Positions 24,285 through 35,599 are shown, counted from the first letter of the stretch. The stretch: DNA of 64,000 nucleotides from Isoetes taiwanensis (GCA_021234155.1 JAJEKV010000065.1:5102807-5166806), one strand, 5' to 3'. Translations and numbers: made by a program. Notes: generated by a model from the letters alone, not told the origin.

Positions 24285-24887
24285 GATTTCAGAAGTGGCG
24301 ACCTCGTTAACTGAGCTCACAAGTCCTCAAAAGAAATACATTTGGACAGATCAATATCAAAAGGCTTTTGAGAGTTAAAAGCACATTAAAGCTACGCCCC
24401 TATACTTCTATCACCTCGGTGAGTTCGGGAATTCCATGTTCATCTTGATGCTTCCAAAACCGCTTTAGGAGTTGTGTTAGCACAAAGAAAAAGCGGTAAC
24501 AAGAATCAACCGATTTACTATCCAAGCAAAAGCGGTTAAATGATTTTGAAAGAAACTATACAACTCTTGAGCGTGAAGGTTTAGCAATGGTTTTTGCTGT
24601 TCAAAAGTTCCGCCATTATCTTCTCGGGAATTACTTTATTTTCTATGTAGATCACCAGGCCTTGTTGTATCTAATAAATAAACCTTGTACCACAGCCGGA
24701 TTACACGCTGGTTGCTCATTCTACAGGAGTTTAATTTTAAAGTGGTTGTTAAACCTGGAACTTCACATACAGTACATGATCATCTATTAAGATTAACTAA
24801 CGGTGAACCTCCCACCATAATATATGATGATCTACCTGATGTTAACTTGTTTAGAGTAAATGCCATCCCACCTTGGTAAGCAGGCAT
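24285..24887 (+). pseudogene. RNase H of gypsy B, cut by the copia insertion
   Basis: After the RT connection the catalytic-Asp segment FHLDASKTALGVVLAQRKSG is read near 24440-24500. VFAVQKFRHYLLGNYFIFYV and DHQALLYLINKP follow at about 24590-24685, and VKPGTSHTVHDHL near 24745-24785. Frame changes separate the pieces. The domain would remove RNA from the RNA:DNA hybrid. The copia element begins at 24893, just after this domain; integrase resumes at 31434. Confidence 0.75.
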
Positions 24888-24892
24888 CGCAG

Positions 24893-26289
24893 TGTAAAGT
24901 ATAGGTGTTCATATCAAATTTCATATGGGATGCTGAACAGAGACAATAGGTTTCAAACAGTATTCATAATATGAGCCTATTTGCAGTTAAGAGTGACAGC
25001 ACTGGAAAAATGATGGTGAAAGAATAATTGGTCAGTACTGAAGCCATTAAATAGACAAAGCAGTGTTAACAACGTTTGATTGAAGTTGGGATTAGCATTG
25101 AGCTAAATTGTGAAGTTAAATAATGTGAATAGTGGTTGCCTACCTAAGAGTTCAATGGTGAACATCTACCTAAGGGTTCGTGCACTAGTGAAGCTAAATA
25201 ATACAAATGGTGATTATTTGTATAAGAGTTCAAGTTGAACCATTGAAAATATCGAGGAGTTTTGATGAAGGTTGCATAAATAAATTCACATGTATATTAA
25301 CAGAAAGTTGACATTAGGTCAACATTTTCGGGAGGGAACCGAGATTCAAAATCTCGGTCCAATGCCATGAAGACAACCTGCGACCAGAGATGGAATGCCG
25401 GCTTTTGGTTAGGCCAGACGGCCGGACTGAGAGCTATAAGAAAATTCAAGATGCATTAGATAATCACAGTGGCTCCGGAGTTGTTTTCTAGGTTGAACGA
25501 TCAAGGTCTGTGAATAGACATAATATGGGATATTTTGTATAGTTAGGAGTTGGAATTTATAACCATTGAACTTGATTATGGATGAATTATTATTTGACAT
25601 ATGAAGTGCTACGGGTTCATTGGTTTATGAATATAATTCATGACATTATCACTATGACACCTTGGCACCAGGGCCCCAATCTTATTTGCTTGCTTCATTG
25701 TCCAGGAACAAGCTTGTAGCTATTGCATCAATTCGCATGGGGTCCCACAGGCTACGGATTGAGACAGGTAGATGGGAGCGGCCGCAATTGCCGTGAGAAG
25801 CGAGACTATGTGCCTGTTGCCAGTTACAGGTTATTGAAGATGAAAGCCATACTCTTCTGAGTTGCCCTGCTTTTGAGATAGCCCGGAATCATTTTTTGAC
25901 CTTAGCATTCCATTCCATGCTTCCACAACTTCTCAGAGCACCATCTGTGCATGACTTGGCCTTATACATACTTGAGGTTCTAGATAAACATCTGCAATTA
26001 CTGAGCCCTCAGTAGTCATTATCTCCGCTTGTCTAGTATCATCATTACTGCAAAGGTTTTTCCCTTGAAAACCTTTCGAGGCAGGGGTTTTTTAATCCTA
26101 GTAGTAATGATTGTACTAGCCCATTGTATGGGTCCTATGACCTATTGGTCTCCGTGGACGTTAAAAAATCTATTCTATTTTATTCTATTCTATATGGAGT
26201 TCTGAATTTAAAGATCATGTTGGTTACTTGAGTAGTATAATTCTCTGGTTTTTCATTGAAACAAAATTGTGTTAACAAAATATCTTACA
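24893..26289 (+). repeat. 5' LTR of copia element, containing a LINE insertion
   Basis: Starts TGTAAAGTATAGG and ends AACAAAATATCTTACA. It spans 1397 bp against 854 bp for the 3' copy, and the difference is the LINE at 25658-26193. Outside it the two LTRs are highly similar with scattered substitutions. Confidence 0.93.
25658..26193 (+). mobile_element. 5'-truncated LINE inserted in the copia 5' LTR
   Basis: Absent from the copia 3' LTR. It encodes the intact C-terminus of a LINE ORF2: a CxxC..H..C knuckle (LCACCQLQVIEDESHTLLSC from about 25806), PAFEIARNHFLTLAFHSML, and a stop TAG at 26013-26015. This parallels CEFC...IEDELHTLLCCSAYDDIR in the LINE at 56 kb. The 3' UTR has hairpins AAAGGTTTT/AAAACCTTT (26052-26076), CCCAT/ATGGG (26120-26132) and GACC/GGTC (26139-26150), then GGACGTTA and a TTCTA-type simple-repeat tail to about 26193. 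No clean target duplication is visible; the junction seems to have lost a few bases. Confidence 0.88.
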
Positions 26290-26290
26290 T

Positions 26291-26302
26291 TGGTATCAGA
26301 GC
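26291..26302 (+). promoter_or_regulatory. primer-binding site of copia element
   Basis: TGGTATCAGAGC lies two bases after the 5' LTR end and is complementary to the 3' end of initiator methionine tRNA. Confidence 0.93.
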
Positions 26303-26318
26303 AGGTTAAGATCACAAT

Positions 26319-27971
26319 ATGGCAAGCAGATTTGGTGCAGGATTACTCAGTGCAATTGAAGTTTTCAAGGGAGATTATAGTTTCCAAGTGTGGAAAGAGA
26401 AAGTAAAGCATGTTTTGCAGGTTGAAGATCTATGGGATCTTATAGAAGAAAATGATGAAAAAAACTCAAGTAGTACTGTTGGGAAAGTTGGAGTTGTTAC
26501 AGCTGAAGGCAGTTCTTCAAATGAAGAACAAACTGATGAAGTGCAAACACGAGAGGTAGTGTCTAGAGAAAGGATATTTGAAGATAGTTCAAAAATAAGA
26601 GAAGCTCAGGGCATCATTATGAGCAAGGTGAGCTCAAGCATAGTTCTCAAATTGAGAGGTATGAGTCCTAGTCAAATGTGGAAGTACATGCTTTTGACTT
26701 ATGAAGAGAAAACATCTTCACAAATAGATGTGTTAGAAAATGAGCTGAGGAGGTTAAAATTTAATGACAAAGACAATGTTAATGAATTTTTCCAGAATTT
26801 TGATAACATTGTGGCTGATTTAGAAGGGGCAGGGGTAATTTATTCCCAACAGCAGCAGGTGTTAGTTATATCTAGGGCAATGGCAGGTCTAGGGAATGTG
26901 GCTGTGTTCATAAGAACAATTGCTAAAACAAGAATTGAAGCAGAAAGAATGCTCAAGACTGAAATAGAACAAAACAGAGTATTGGAAGAAGAGGAGACTT
27001 CTCAAATATTGTTTACCAAAAACAAAGGGAAGAAAGAAGATCGATCAAGTGGCAAGATAGGTCCATGTTATAACTGTGATCAATATGGACATTTAAAAAT
27101 AAACTGTCCTAATTTAATAAAGGAGATAAACTGCTATAATTGTGGAGGCAGGGGACATTATGCATCTAATTGTTCTACTCCAAAGAATAATTCCAGGGGA
27201 AGGGGAAAAGGAGGCAGAGGAAATGTTGGCCACAGAGGAAGAGGCAGGGGAAGGGGAAGGAATACATTTCATGAAGCAAATGTTGCAGAAGAGATTATGC
27301 TTGAGGATGACACAGGAGAAGAAATTGAAGAGGTATGTTTGCATAAAGTTTTTTCATGTCATGATGGTATTGACAATGAGGACTTTCTAATTTTAGACAG
27401 TGGAGCCGAAAAAACAATTGCATGCAACTCCAAAATCTTGAAGGAGAAAAAGGAAACACCAGGAGGTTTCATACAAGTTGGAAATGGAAATCTGCAAAAA
27501 GTAGAAGACATTGGAATTCTTGAATTATTTAGTTTGGATGGAGAAATTGTGAATTTGCAAAATGTACTTTGTGTACCAAGTTTAGTCAAAAATCTGATAT
27601 CAATTTCTCAACTTGTGGACTTAGGTTTCAAAGTTGTGTTTGAACAAATGCATTGCAAAATCTATGAAGAAAATTTGCTAAAATTCTTAGGGAGACGAGT
27701 TGGAAATTTATTTGGAATAAATGCAAAATGTTTTGGAAGTGCAAACCTGACCACAGTATCAAACATCACAACTTGGCATGAAAGACTTGCACATGCAAGT
27801 ATTAAAAACATAGAAACTATGATTAAGAATGGATGGATCAAATCAGCAGATAGCAAACTGGAAGATCAGGTTGCATGTTGGGAAAACATTCCAGACTACC
27901 TTTCTCAAAGGCAAAAGGAAGATCTAATGAAATACTGGGATTGGTCCACACAGATTTATGTGGCCCCATAG
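26319..27971 (+). pseudogene. copia gag-protease-pre-integrase region
   Basis: Start ATG 26319 lies 17 bp after the PBS (MASRFGAGLLSAIEVFKGDY). The gag capsid core is typical (MWKYMLLTYEEKTSSQIDVL, LEGAGVIYSQQQQVLVISRA). Two CCHC zinc knuckles follow, CYNCDQYGHLKINC and CYNCGGRGHYASNC, then an RGRGKGGRG basic stretch. The protease active site is LDSGAEKTIAC at about 27393-27425. The GAG-pre-integrase motif ITTWHERLAHASIKN lies at about 27765-27810. The long frame ends in a shifted reading at 27971; the true integrase continues in another frame from about 27945. Confidence 0.92.
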
Positions 27972-28492
27972 ATGTAACAGGGCTAACTGGAAAAATCATA
28001 ACCTTTATTGATGATTTTAGCAGGAAAACAAGAATATATTGATTGAGGACAAAGGAGCAAGCTTTTGAGGCTTTCAAACAATATGCAGCAGAAGTGGAGC
28101 TTGAAACTGGAAAGAAGATCAAGTGTGTGTGCTCAAATCGAGGAGATGAATATCTATCTTTCAAATTTAAAAAATATTGTATAGATAGAGGCATAAAAAG
28201 ACAATATACATGTAGTTATACCCCTCAGCAAAATGGAGTAGATGAGAGGAAAAATAAATCCATCCTCAATGCTACCAGATCAATGCTTAAGCATACTGGA
28301 CTCCCAAATTTCTTGTGGGAAGAAGTTGTGAAAACTGCAGTAATGATACAAAATGCTTTACCATCAGTAAGCATAGAAGGAAAATGCCCTGAACAAATGT
28401 GGTCAGGAAGATTACCTAACTATGAGAAATTCAAAGTGTTTGGATGCCTAGGATATACATATATTCCTCAGGAGTTAAGAAAAATTGGATGA
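27945..28492 (+). pseudogene. copia integrase core
   Basis: The integrase core shows HTDLCGPIDVTGLTGK with the first Asp, FIDDFSRKTRIY, an in-frame TGA near 28041, and the frame 28043-28492. The second catalytic region reads CSNRGDEYLS (usually SDxGGEY), so the usual Asp is replaced by Asn. The Glu motif is in TPQQNGVDERKN (usually NGVAERKN). WSGRLPNYEKFKVFGCLGY marks the end. The stop and the altered second catalytic residue indicate loss of activity. Confidence 0.85.
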
Positions 28493-29720
28493 CAGATCCA
28501 TTATCACATACTTGGTAGGGTATGATGAAAACTCCAAGGGTTATAGAATGTATAACCCTTTGAAGAAAAATGTCATAATAAGTAGGGATGTAACCTTTGC
28601 AGAAAATGTTTTGTATAGACCAAATATTGACAAGGGAGAAAGAAAAGAAGAAAAGCTTGTTGCAAATTCTGATAGAAATTTAAAGCCTCATGAACATGGA
28701 ATAAGAGAAAAAGAGGACACAAATGAAAAAGTAAACTCTGATACAGAAGAAGAAGGGGATTCAGAAAGTGAAGGGGATACTGACACAAGCATAACTGCTG
28801 CTCCATCAGAATTAAATGATGAAAATTGTGAAATGACTGGAAACAAGAAAACAAAGGGAAGGAGAACAGAAGGGGAAAGACTCAGAGAGGAACTAAATTT
28901 GGACATGACAGGATATGGTAGAAAACCATATGGGAAGAGTGGCAGACTGTCAAATGTAAATCCAAATATAGATGAGGCTCTAATGGTACTGCAAACAGGT
29001 GTTCCAGAGAACTTTAAAGAAGCAGTCAGTGGAATAGAAGGCTATAAGTGGAAAAAGGCCATGTTAAAAGAAATGGAATCATTTGATAGAACAGGAACAT
29101 ATGAGTTAGTAGATCTGCCAAAGGGAAAACACACAATAGGAAATAAATGGGTGTATAAACTCAAAGTTAATGCAGATGGAACACCAAAGTATAAAGCAAG
29201 ATTGGTTGCCCAAGGTTACTCTCAAAAACAAGGCATAGATTATGAAGAAACCTATTCACCAGTGGTTAAGCTGGCCAGCATTAGAATGATTGTTGCCACA
29301 TGAAATGCTCTAAATTTGGATCTACATCACATGGATGTATGTACAACATTTTTAAATGCTGATCTAAAAGAAGCAGTGTATATGGAACAAGCTCAGGGCT
29401 TTGAGAAGGGAATTGGAAAGGTGTGGAAGCTTAAAAAGGCTATTTATGGCCTAAAACAGTCACCAAGGGAATGGTACTCATGCATAAATGATTTTTTGAA
29501 AGAGCAAGGATTTGTAAAGTTAACAAATGATGGGAATGTATATCTGCTAAGAGAGGGGCAAAATTTTTGCATAATGGCAATTTATGTAGATGATTGTGTT
29601 TTAGCATCAAACAATTCTGAGTTTATGAAAGTTTGCAAACAAATGCTGAAGAGAAGATATAAAATGTCAGACCTTGGTGAATTGTCACAATATCTTGGGG
29701 GTAGAAGTGAAAAGAGATAG
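28485..29720 (+). pseudogene. copia reverse transcriptase
   Basis: Copia RT signatures across two frames: WKKAMLKEMESF, LPKGKHTIGNKWVYKLKVNA, YKARLVAQGYSQKQGIDYEE, TYSPVVKLASIRMIVA, then a stop TGA at 29301, LDLHHMDVCTTFLNADLKE, IYGLKQSPREWYSCINDFLK, and the catalytic YVDD in IMAIYVDDCVLA at about 29575-29610. A following shift near 29700 separates it from the RNase H part. An acidic linker (SDTEEEGDSESEGDTDTSI) lies between integrase and RT. Confidence 0.9.
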
Positions 29721-29729
29721 GGAAAACAG

Positions 29730-30560
29730 GACAATATCATTATGTCAAACCAAGTATATTGACAGTATTGAAAAAGTTCAATATGCAAGATTGTAACACT
29801 GTAAAGGCCCCTATACTTCCAGGTTGCAAACTCTCAAAGCATATGTGTCCACAAACAGACAGTGAAGCTGAAGAAATGAAGAAGATCCCTTACAGACAGT
29901 TAATAGGGAGCCTACTGTTTATTGCTAATAACACCAGACCTGACATTGCATTTATTGTAAATGTTTTAAGCAGATATAACAATAACCCTGGTTTCGAGCA
30001 TTGGTTAGCAGCAAAGAAAGTGCTTAGGTTTTTAAAGGGAACAACAAATGATTTAGAGCTAAAATGTTACACAGATGCAGACTGGTGTGGAGATTTAGAT
30101 GAGAGGAAATCTACATCTGGATATGTTTTAATGCTTGGGGGGGGGGAGGAAAGAGGAAGGGGAGGAGGGGGGCAGTAAGTTGGAGAAGCAAGAAACAATC
30201 CTCAATTGCATTATCAACAGCTGAATCTGAGTATGCAGCTACTACACTTGCAGCCAAGGAAATTATTTGGTCTAGAAGGCTATTGAATGAGTTGGGAATC
30301 ACACAAAATGTAGCACACAACTCTTTTGTGATAACCAAAGTTGTATTGCAATGACCAAGAATCCTGTTCTACATGAAAGAACAAAACACATTGAGATGGA
30401 AATGCATTACATCAGAGATATGGTTAGTAAAGGGCATATTCAACTAACCTACATAAATACAGGAGATCAAATAGCAGACATTCTAACCAAGGCATTAGGT
30501 TCGAAGCGTTTTCAAAGACTGGCTGGAATGATGAACTGTCAAGACATTATGAAATTGTGA
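29730..30560 (+). pseudogene. copia RNase H and C-terminus
   Basis: RLIGSLLFIANNTRPDIAF-type connection residues, then CYTDADWCGDLDERKSTSGY with the catalytic Asp near 30070. A run of eight G at about 30138-30145 within a G/A-rich stretch (30136-30177) replaces the expected coding and shifts the frame. LSTAESEY appears downstream near 30210-30235, and the C-terminus (ERTKHIEMEMHYIRDMV; YINTGDQIADILTKALGSKR) is read at 30351-30560. The G-run looks like a slippage expansion. Confidence 0.85.
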
Positions 30561-30574
30561 TCTGAAAAGGGGAA

Positions 30575-31428
30575 TATAAAGTATAGGTGTTCATATCAAA
30601 TTTCATATGGGATGCTGAACAGAGACAATGGGTTTAAAACATTATTCATAATATGAGCCTATTTGCAGTTAAGAGTGACAGCACTGGAAAAATGATGGTG
30701 AAAGAATAATTGGTCAGTACTGAAGCCATTAAACAGATAAAGCAGTGTTAACAACGTCTGATTGAAGTTGGGATTAGCATTGAGCTAAATTGTGAAGTTA
30801 AATAATGTGAATAGTGGAAGCCTACCTAAGAGTTCAATGGTGAACATCTGCCTAAGGGTTCGTGCACTAGTGAAGCTAAATAATACAAATGGTGATTATT
30901 TGTATAAGAGTTCAAGTTGAACCATTGGAAATATCGAGGAGTTTTGATGAAGGTTGCATAAATAAATTCACATGTATATTAACAGAAAGTTGACATTAGG
31001 TCAACATTTTCGGGAGGGAACTGAGATTCGGTCCAATGCCATGAAGACAACCTGCGACCAGAGATGGAATGCCGGCTTTCGGTTAGGCCAGACGGCCGGA
31101 CTGAGAGCTATAAGAAAATTCAAGATGCATTAGATAATCACAGTGGCTCCGGAGCTGTTTTCTAGGTTGAACGATCGAGGTCTGTGAATAGACATAATAT
31201 GGGATATTTTGTATAGTTAGGAGTTGGAATTTATAACCATTGAACTTGATTATGGATGAATTATTATTTGACATATGAAGTGCTAAGGGTTCATTGGTTT
31301 ATGAATATAATTCATGACATTATCACTATGAATTATGTGGTTGAATTTAAAGATCATGTTGGTTACTTGAGTAGTATAATTCTCTGGTTTTTCATTGAAA
31401 CAAAATTGTGTTAACAAAATATCTTACA
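30575..31428 (+). repeat. 3' LTR of copia element
   Basis: Begins TATAAAGTATAGG (the 5' copy has TGTAAAG, so the terminal G is lost here) directly after the purine tract GAAAAGGGGAA. It ends CTTACA and is followed by the target duplication CGCAG (31429-31433). It lacks the LINE present in the 5' LTR. Confidence 0.93.
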
Positions 31429-31433
31429 CGCAG

Positions 31434-32690
31434 AATATCTGACCTCTGGAACTCTTCCTCCCCAATTAGATGTCTCCCGAAAGAAAGAGTTCATTCAAAA
31501 AGCAGCACCATACTGCCTCATAGTCAGTTATATAAAAAGGGAAAAGATCATATTCTCCGTCGGTGTGTGCTTCCACACGAAACTCAAGAGCTACTAAAAC
31601 AAGCACATGAAGGTCCCGGTGGCGGGCACTTTGCTGGTGAATTAACGGCAAGAAAGATATTGCAAGCCGGGTTTTGGTGGCCAACCCTTTTTACAGATGC
31701 TTCTAAAGAGGCCTCACTTTGTGATATTTGTCAACGCACTGGTAAACCACAAGAAAGACATCATATGCCCTTACAACCTATACTGCCTTTGGGCCCCTTT
31801 GAAAAATGGGGTATTGACTTCGTTGGCCCTGTGGATCCCCCAGCCAGTAAAACAAGGGCTCAATATATTCTGGTACTCACTGATTATCATACCAAATGGG
31901 CCGAGGCCAAGGCCCTTAAAGACAATACAACAATACGACGGCAAGTGTTGCAAAGGTCATGTACCATCAAATCATTACCCGCTTTGGATGCCCCATTGAA
32001 CTCGTCAGCGATCGCGGTGTACATTTCATAAATGACACCATTGAAACTCTCACCAGAGATTTCTTAATTTCTCACAAGAAGTCCACGCCATAATACCCAC
32101 GTGCTAATGGACAAGCCGAGTCAACCAATAAAATATTGGTTAATATTTTACAAAAAGTATGTGAATCATCAAGGAAAGATTGGGAGCTCAAGTTACCCGC
32201 TGTTTTGTGGGCTTACAGAACGACATATAAAACTACTCCCTTCCAACTCACATATGGAATAGAAGCCATCCTACCATTTGATTTCATTATCCCAAGCTTA
32301 AGGGTAGCCATTCACCATAGAATGAGTGACGTGCCTTCACTTCAAAATAGATTATATCAGCTGGAAGCTCTCGATGAAAAGCGGCATCAATCAGTATGTG
32401 CTCAACAAGTATCCAATGATAGGCACAAGGCGTGTTAGATCAAAAATTAAAATCATTTCATTTCCAAGACAATGACAAGGTCTTACTATACGATTCAAGG
32501 TACAAACAACATCCAGGAAAATAAAAAATTCACTGGCTTGGACCATTCCAAATTCATAAAGTATATCAAAATGGTTCTGTTCAACTACAAGATTTGGATG
32601 AAAACCTTTTGCCTACCCGCGTGAATGGGTGCCGACTCAAACCCTACAAAGAAGTCAAACCTGTTAATATGGTAAAACCAACACCAAGGT
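31434..32690 (+). pseudogene. integrase of gypsy B
   Basis: Integrase resumes beyond the copia target duplication. The H2C2 zinc-binding domain spans HEGPGGGHFAGELTARKIL, then GFWWPTLFTDA and CDICQRTGK. The first catalytic Asp is in KWGIDFVGPVD (about 31806-31838), the second in LVSDRGVHFIN (about 31998-32030, after a shift), and the Glu in YPRANGQAESTNK (about 32093-32130). The C-terminal part includes LPAVLWAYRTTYKTTPFQLT, then NDKVLLYDSRYKQHPGK and LPTRVNGCRLKPY. No chromodomain is visible. Frameshifts near 31930 and a stop near 32091 disable it. Confidence 0.87.
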
Positions 32691-32719
32691 TTTGCACCGC
32701 TCAAAATTTCTCTCGACTT

Positions 32720-35599
32720 CTTAAAATGTCTTTAAATATTTCCAAATGGGATAACCAATAGTTATCTACAAGACTTTTGCTCCAAATTGATAGACTTAAG
32801 ATTCAAGGTGGCACTCTTCAACTACTCATGGTTCCCTTTCCTACATCCAAGGCGTACAATTGGTGGAATGATCCTGATTCCCCGAGTGTTTTCCATACTA
32901 CCTTCATGGAAGTTATGTATTATATTGGTTTCTGGCCACCCAACAAATTATTGTTTTGCTTTGGATGGGGGCAAGATAATTCTGGTAGATACAAACACCT
33001 CTTAGCAAAACTTAAACTTCAAAGCCGTCGGGCAACCTACCAGCGTGAGCAACGACAATGGAAACGCAACATACCGGTTTACTGTATTCAATCAAACTAT
33101 AAAGTTCCCTCAGATAAGTTTCAAATCTTGTATCCTAATATATCTTTTGATAATTTCCCACCTTTGGATGCTTGGGCCCAAACATATCTGGAAACGACAA
33201 AGTTACTTTCATTTGTGCTATTACCATTTCCAAAATTGAACCCGAAATGGTTAACATAATATATAGATAATTATGAAGTTGCCACCAGAACCAGCTTTAC
33301 TTCACTAACTGGGCACATAAATATTCAACGAGAATCAGTTATGGCAGCCTTACGACTTCCCAACTGCAATGTTCATCCTAAACATAATATATCTATCTTT
33401 CGTGAATTTGGGATCCTTTCTACCAAAAGAGAACATGTTGAAAACTTGCACCTGTCAATCTACATAAATATACAGAGCGATGGTTGGCATATGTTATCAT
33501 GGCCACTCAGGGCATTGAAATCCCTTGGGCCTCCCTCGTCACCGAACAATTACATAAACAAATACGCAATATCAAAAGAAACAATGCACAAGAACTTCTA
33601 TTTGCCATGCATCTACAAATGTTATTGAATTACTTTTTGTCCTTGCGGGAAACGTTTCCACCGCAACAACAGGTTCTTAAATCCGACGCTGAGATGTTCT
33701 CACAAATCCCTGAACCGTCTCATGCTTTCTTACTCAATGACCTTAATATTATGAAGGACAATCTCAGCAAGGTTCATGCTAATGTCCAAGATCTACTCAA
33801 CAACAATATGGCAAATGCAGGTCTGATATCCAGTCTTCATCAACAAATTCACGCTTTACAAGCTCAATTACAGTCTAAAGATCAAGCATATCAGGAGCTT
33901 CAACAACAATATCACACTTTGCAGCAAGAACATATGCAGTATAATGATTGTTCCTCACACTCTCTTATGGAGTCAAAAATTACCGCCCTTAAAGCTCAAG
34001 TACAACCCTTACTTCACCTTGGACAGGACCTCAAGCAAGAAAACGCTGCTCTGAAGATTGAGGTACAACAATACAAAGATCTGATGCTCAAAATTTTGGA
34101 TGAATCCAAGCAATCTCAAACTCATGTGGCGTGAGTAAATGATCTTGAGACGAACTATTATTATAATTTATCTAACCTCAGAATCCGATTATTATGTTGG
34201 TGTATCGACCCTTGCACACCAATCACTGCTCAACAATTTTCTAACTTATGGAAACAGATGATCTATCCAGAAAGAGTTCAACTTATTACTGCAATTTATC
34301 CCCATGATCTTACCATCGGAGACCCTGTTCTATGTCACGAATGGGCTATTGACAGTATTGGTTATATTCTTTCTTACTATTCCTCATCACAATAGCTCAT
34401 TTATGAATCAGCGCAGCTTAGAGCACGACCTCCTTTAAAGATCAAGCAGTGTCGTCCATTACAATCTAATGATATGAGCAACTCATTGGTTTTACCCGCT
34501 GCCGATAAGAGTTGTTGATTATAAATTTGAAGACCCATCTTCGGGATGTTCAAGACTCCCTACTTCAAACCATCAGTTTAAAAATTCAGCACAATGAAGA
34601 TTATAAAATTTGGGTCAAATTTTTATCATTCCAGCTAGAGCACACAACTTTATATTCAGCAAATTCTCATCCAGCTCCTCAGCCTTTTGATCTCATAAAT
34701 TGGCAAATTCCCACATCTTCTGAATGGAAAGAAATACGCAATCTCATTCCTACTGTCCTTATGCGGAAAATCGACATGTTTCTTAAAGACTCAGCTTCAA
34801 TACACTATGATGATATCTTTTCTGACATGTTACTGTATACACAGGTTGAAGATACAACTTGGCGGGATAAACTTTTGCAGGATGATGAAATTCCAAAGCA
34901 CCTCAACACATACAAGATGATCCTACCTTTGATCCGAGATTCCAACGATGCTTATTATGGCATACTGCATCACTCAAACAGTTACCTAATTGGGCCATCA
35001 TCAAAGGTACCCATTGGGAGTCTAACAATGATATCTTACACAACTTACAAATGTTTATAAATGTTGCTCAATACAGTCCCGAGCGCCTTATATACGATCA
35101 AGCCCGCTATTGCAAAATCCTCCATTATATTCTCACTCCAACTAATTCTTCCAAGGATATCGTCATCAACTTTGACTCGAATAAATCTTGCAAGAAGACT
35201 TTCACAGATACTGCTTTGTTCCTGAAGTTAAGTCATCTTCCCTCGAAATATATACAACTCTTTGAAGAAATGGTGACACGAGGATTTTTGCATGAAGCAT
35301 CTAAGGCATATGTAGATGATACCCTTGCCTTGGCCGAAAAACGCAGACAAAATATTACACATTTCAACAACAACTTCCGTGAGGTGCACTTTGCCCATAA
35401 AAACAGCACTAAACAATTGTGTGTTGAGCCTATGCTCAACACAAATGTGGGGGAGAGTGATAAGGTGTTAGACCAAGATATCGAAAATACATCATTAATG
35501 CATTTAATATACGACAACAGTGAGGACGAAGACAACGAAGATTATGGCAATCATTTTAAGCAACGTCGAAAAAATATAAAATGTCCCATTAAACAATAG
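32720..35599 (+). pseudogene. gypsy B extra 3' coding region with coiled coil (unknown function)
   Basis: Between integrase and the PPT lie about 2.7 kb of protein-like sequence broken into frames 32777-33259 (continuing past a TAA at about 33257 to 33480), 33484-34134, about 34135-34500, 34512-35060 and 35051-35599. Readable parts include SKAYNWWNDPDSPSVFHTTF, MEVMYYIGFWPPNKLLFCFG and a Q-rich coiled coil (SSLHQQIHALQAQLQSKDQA, QELQQQYHTLQQEHMQ). The last frame crosses the PPT as VGE and ends 142 nt inside the 3' LTR with an acidic-then-basic tail (NSEDEDNEDYGNHFKQRRKN). No signal peptide or transmembrane segment is evident, so an envelope-type role is not supported. I do not recognise the family. 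Gypsy A lacks an equivalent. Confidence 0.6.
35448..35457 (+). promoter_or_regulatory. polypurine tract of gypsy B
   Basis: The purine run GGGGGAGAG directly precedes the 3' LTR start TGATAAGG, as expected for the plus-strand primer site. It is also inside the last extra-frame codons. Confidence 0.85.

Larger units (their letters stand above)
24893..31428 (+). mobile_element. complete Ty1/copia element inserted in gypsy B
   Basis: Both LTRs, a PBS and the copia order gag-protease-integrase-RT-RNase H are present. CGCAG is duplicated at 24888-24892 and 31429-31433. Total length is about 6.5 kb, including a ~536-bp LINE in the 5' LTR. Coding damage is light (a handful of stops and frameshifts), so it is younger than its gypsy hosts. 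It has not moved intact since the LINE landed in its LTR. Confidence 0.95.

Noticed and set aside
32720-35599. Envelope protein interpretation of the extra gypsy B frame
   Set aside because: No signal peptide, transmembrane segment or furin-like site is visible. The position alone is not enough.
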